Shown: one piece after another, positions 13,305 to 14,195 of the stretch
Position numbering within the stretch: the stretch's first letter is position 1
How the letters are laid out: each line of letters starts with the position of its first letter
Origin: Christensenella sp. UBA3857
GTDB taxonomy: Bacteria > Bacillota > Clostridia > Christensenellales > CAG-138
Assembly: GCA_002392505.1 (NCBI GenBank)
Contig: DGHD01000058.1
Coordinates: 1-14,195, forward strand
Direction of reading: 5' to 3'
DNA length: 14,195 nt
Translations under genes and position numbers: made by a program
Notes under the pieces: generated by a model
The model's database searches: none
What the model saw: only the letters and a program-made list of their open reading frames with translations
Told to the model about the DNA's origin: nothing

Positions 13305-14195
13305 TTACGCCTTGTTGTCGCAGCCGAGAACGTCGACGATCTTATGCTTTACAAGCTCCTTGATGGCGGCGCGCGCGGGCTTTAAGTACTGCCTGGGATC
13401 GAAATGATCGGGGTGCTCCGCGAAATACTTGCGGATATTGGCGGTCATGGCAAGCCTCAGGTCGGAGTCGATATTGATCTTGCAGACGGACATGGAAGCC
13501 GCCTTCCTGAGCTGCTCCTCGGGAATGCCGACGGCGTCGGGCATATGGCCGCCGTTCTCGTTGATCATCTTGACGAACTCCTGCGGAACGGAGCTGGAGC
13601 CGTGCAGAACGATCGGGAAGCCGGGCAGGCGCTTCTGGACCTCTTCCAGAACGTCGAAACGGAGGGGCGGCGGTACGAGGATGCCCTTCTCGTTCCTGGT
13701 GCACTGCGCGGCGGTGAACTTATAGGCGCCGTGGCTGGTGCCGATGGCGATAGCGAGGGAGTCGCAGCCCGTCTTGGCAACGAACTCCTCCACCTCTTCG
13801 GGCCTTGTATAGGAGGAATCCTCCGCCTTGACCTTTACCTCGTCCTCAACGCCGGCGAGAGTGCCGAGCTCCGCCTCGACGACTACGCCGTGATCGTGAG
13901 CGTATTCGACGACCTTGCGGGTGATCTCGATATTCTCGGCAAAGGGCTTCGAGGAAGCGTCGATCATTACGGAAGTAAAGCCGCCGTCGATACAGCTCTT
14001 ACAGAGCTCGAACGAATCGCCGTGATCGAGGTGGAGAACGATGGGAAGCCCCGTCTCGATGACTGCTGCCTCTACCAGCTTTATAAGATAGGTGTGGTTT
14101 GCATAAGCGCGGGCGCCCTTCGAAACCTGCAGGATGAGGGGAGCGTTAAGCTCTGCCGCGGCCTCGGTTATACCCTGGACGATCTCCATGTTGTT
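13305..14195 (-). CDS. fba: class II fructose-bisphosphate aldolase (5' end outside window)
   Basis: A partial gene that runs off the right edge; 296 residues are present, starting NNMEIVQGITEA. Full-length relatives begin about 20-25 residues earlier (...GAFNVNNMEIVQ), so the internal ATG at 14189 is not the true start. The enzyme interconverts fructose-1,6-bisphosphate with dihydroxyacetone phosphate and glyceraldehyde-3-phosphate, using zinc. Visible features, numbered from the internal Met, include HLDHGDS (53-59) with catalytic Asp55 and zinc ligand His56, GGFTSVMIDAS (69-79), the EAELGTLAGVED segment (105-116), the SHGAYK zinc His153, VLHGSSSVP and NIDSDLRLAM. It is the first visible gene of the leftward group with DUF1292, lgt and the lipoprotein. 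Confidence 0.97.
   Translation of the reverse strand, partial: NNMEIVQGITEAAAELNAPLILQVSKGARAYANHTYLIKLVEAAVIETGLPIVLHLDHGDSFELCKSCIDGGFTSVMIDASSKPFAENIEITRKVVEYAHDHGVVVEAELGTLAGVEDEVKVKAEDSSYTRPEEVEEFVAKTGCDSLAIAIGTSHGAYKFTAAQCTRNEKGILVPPPLRFDVLEEVQKRLPGFPIVLHGSSSVPQEFVKMINENGGHMPDAVGIPEEQLRKAASMSVCKINIDSDLRLAMTANIRKYFAEHPDHFDPRQYLKPARAAIKELVKHKIVDVLGCDNKA

Noticed and set aside
1..14195. CRISPR array, tRNA, rRNA, insertion sequence or phage genes
   Set aside because: No spaced repeat array, no recognisable tRNA or rRNA segment, and no transposase, integrase or phage protein on either strand.

Overview
The window looks like chromosomal housekeeping DNA from a fairly GC-rich member of the Bacillota, most likely an uncultured Clostridia lineage. 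The basis is gene content: a BlaI/BlaR1-type pair, a DUF1292 protein, an HflX with the N-terminal domain I associate with Clostridia, a Clostridia-type Lgt, strong Shine-Dalgarno sequences and classical TTGAnn-17-TATAAT promoters. I see no rRNA, tRNA, CRISPR array, insertion sequence or phage gene. The genus cannot be read from the sequence.

Layout. Positions 1-214 hold no gene but contain a dense run of inverted repeats, including a compact three-way-junction fold. A leftward ORF (2290-215) joins a complete lipoate-protein ligase to a complete M20 amidohydrolase; the junction carries its own ribosome-binding site and ATG. Its promoter is interleaved with that of the divergent rightward mscS gene (2373-3227). 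A bidirectional terminator separates mscS from a leftward blaI-blaR1-like operon (4929-3282), which has its own promoter covered by two palindromic operators. Next is a leftward M28 aminopeptidase-like gene (6296-5064) with a strong promoter and a strong terminator. It is divergent from an AGCS sodium:amino acid symporter (6388-7740). The promoter of hflX lies inside the 3' end of the symporter gene and appears to drive a rightward group: hflX, thymidylate kinase, glycerophosphodiesterase and an 85-residue unknown protein (7763-11262). A bidirectional terminator ends this group. A leftward group enters from the right edge: class II fructose-bisphosphate aldolase (partial), a DUF1292 protein, lgt and a small lipoprotein (14195-11323).

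How the genes fit together. LplA scavenges lipoate. The M28 peptidase and the AGCS carrier could pair peptide breakdown with amino acid uptake. MscS protects against osmotic downshock. BlaI/BlaR1 is a proteolytic sensing switch with no beta-lactamase beside it. HflX acts on stalled or stressed ribosomes, and Lgt lipidates proteins such as the lipoprotein encoded next to it.

I found no clearly new multi-gene system. The best leads are the LplA-M20 fusion with its internal start, the structured element at the left edge, the JAMM metalloprotease signature on HflX, two apparently leaderless starts, and the 11-residue repeat tail on Lgt.
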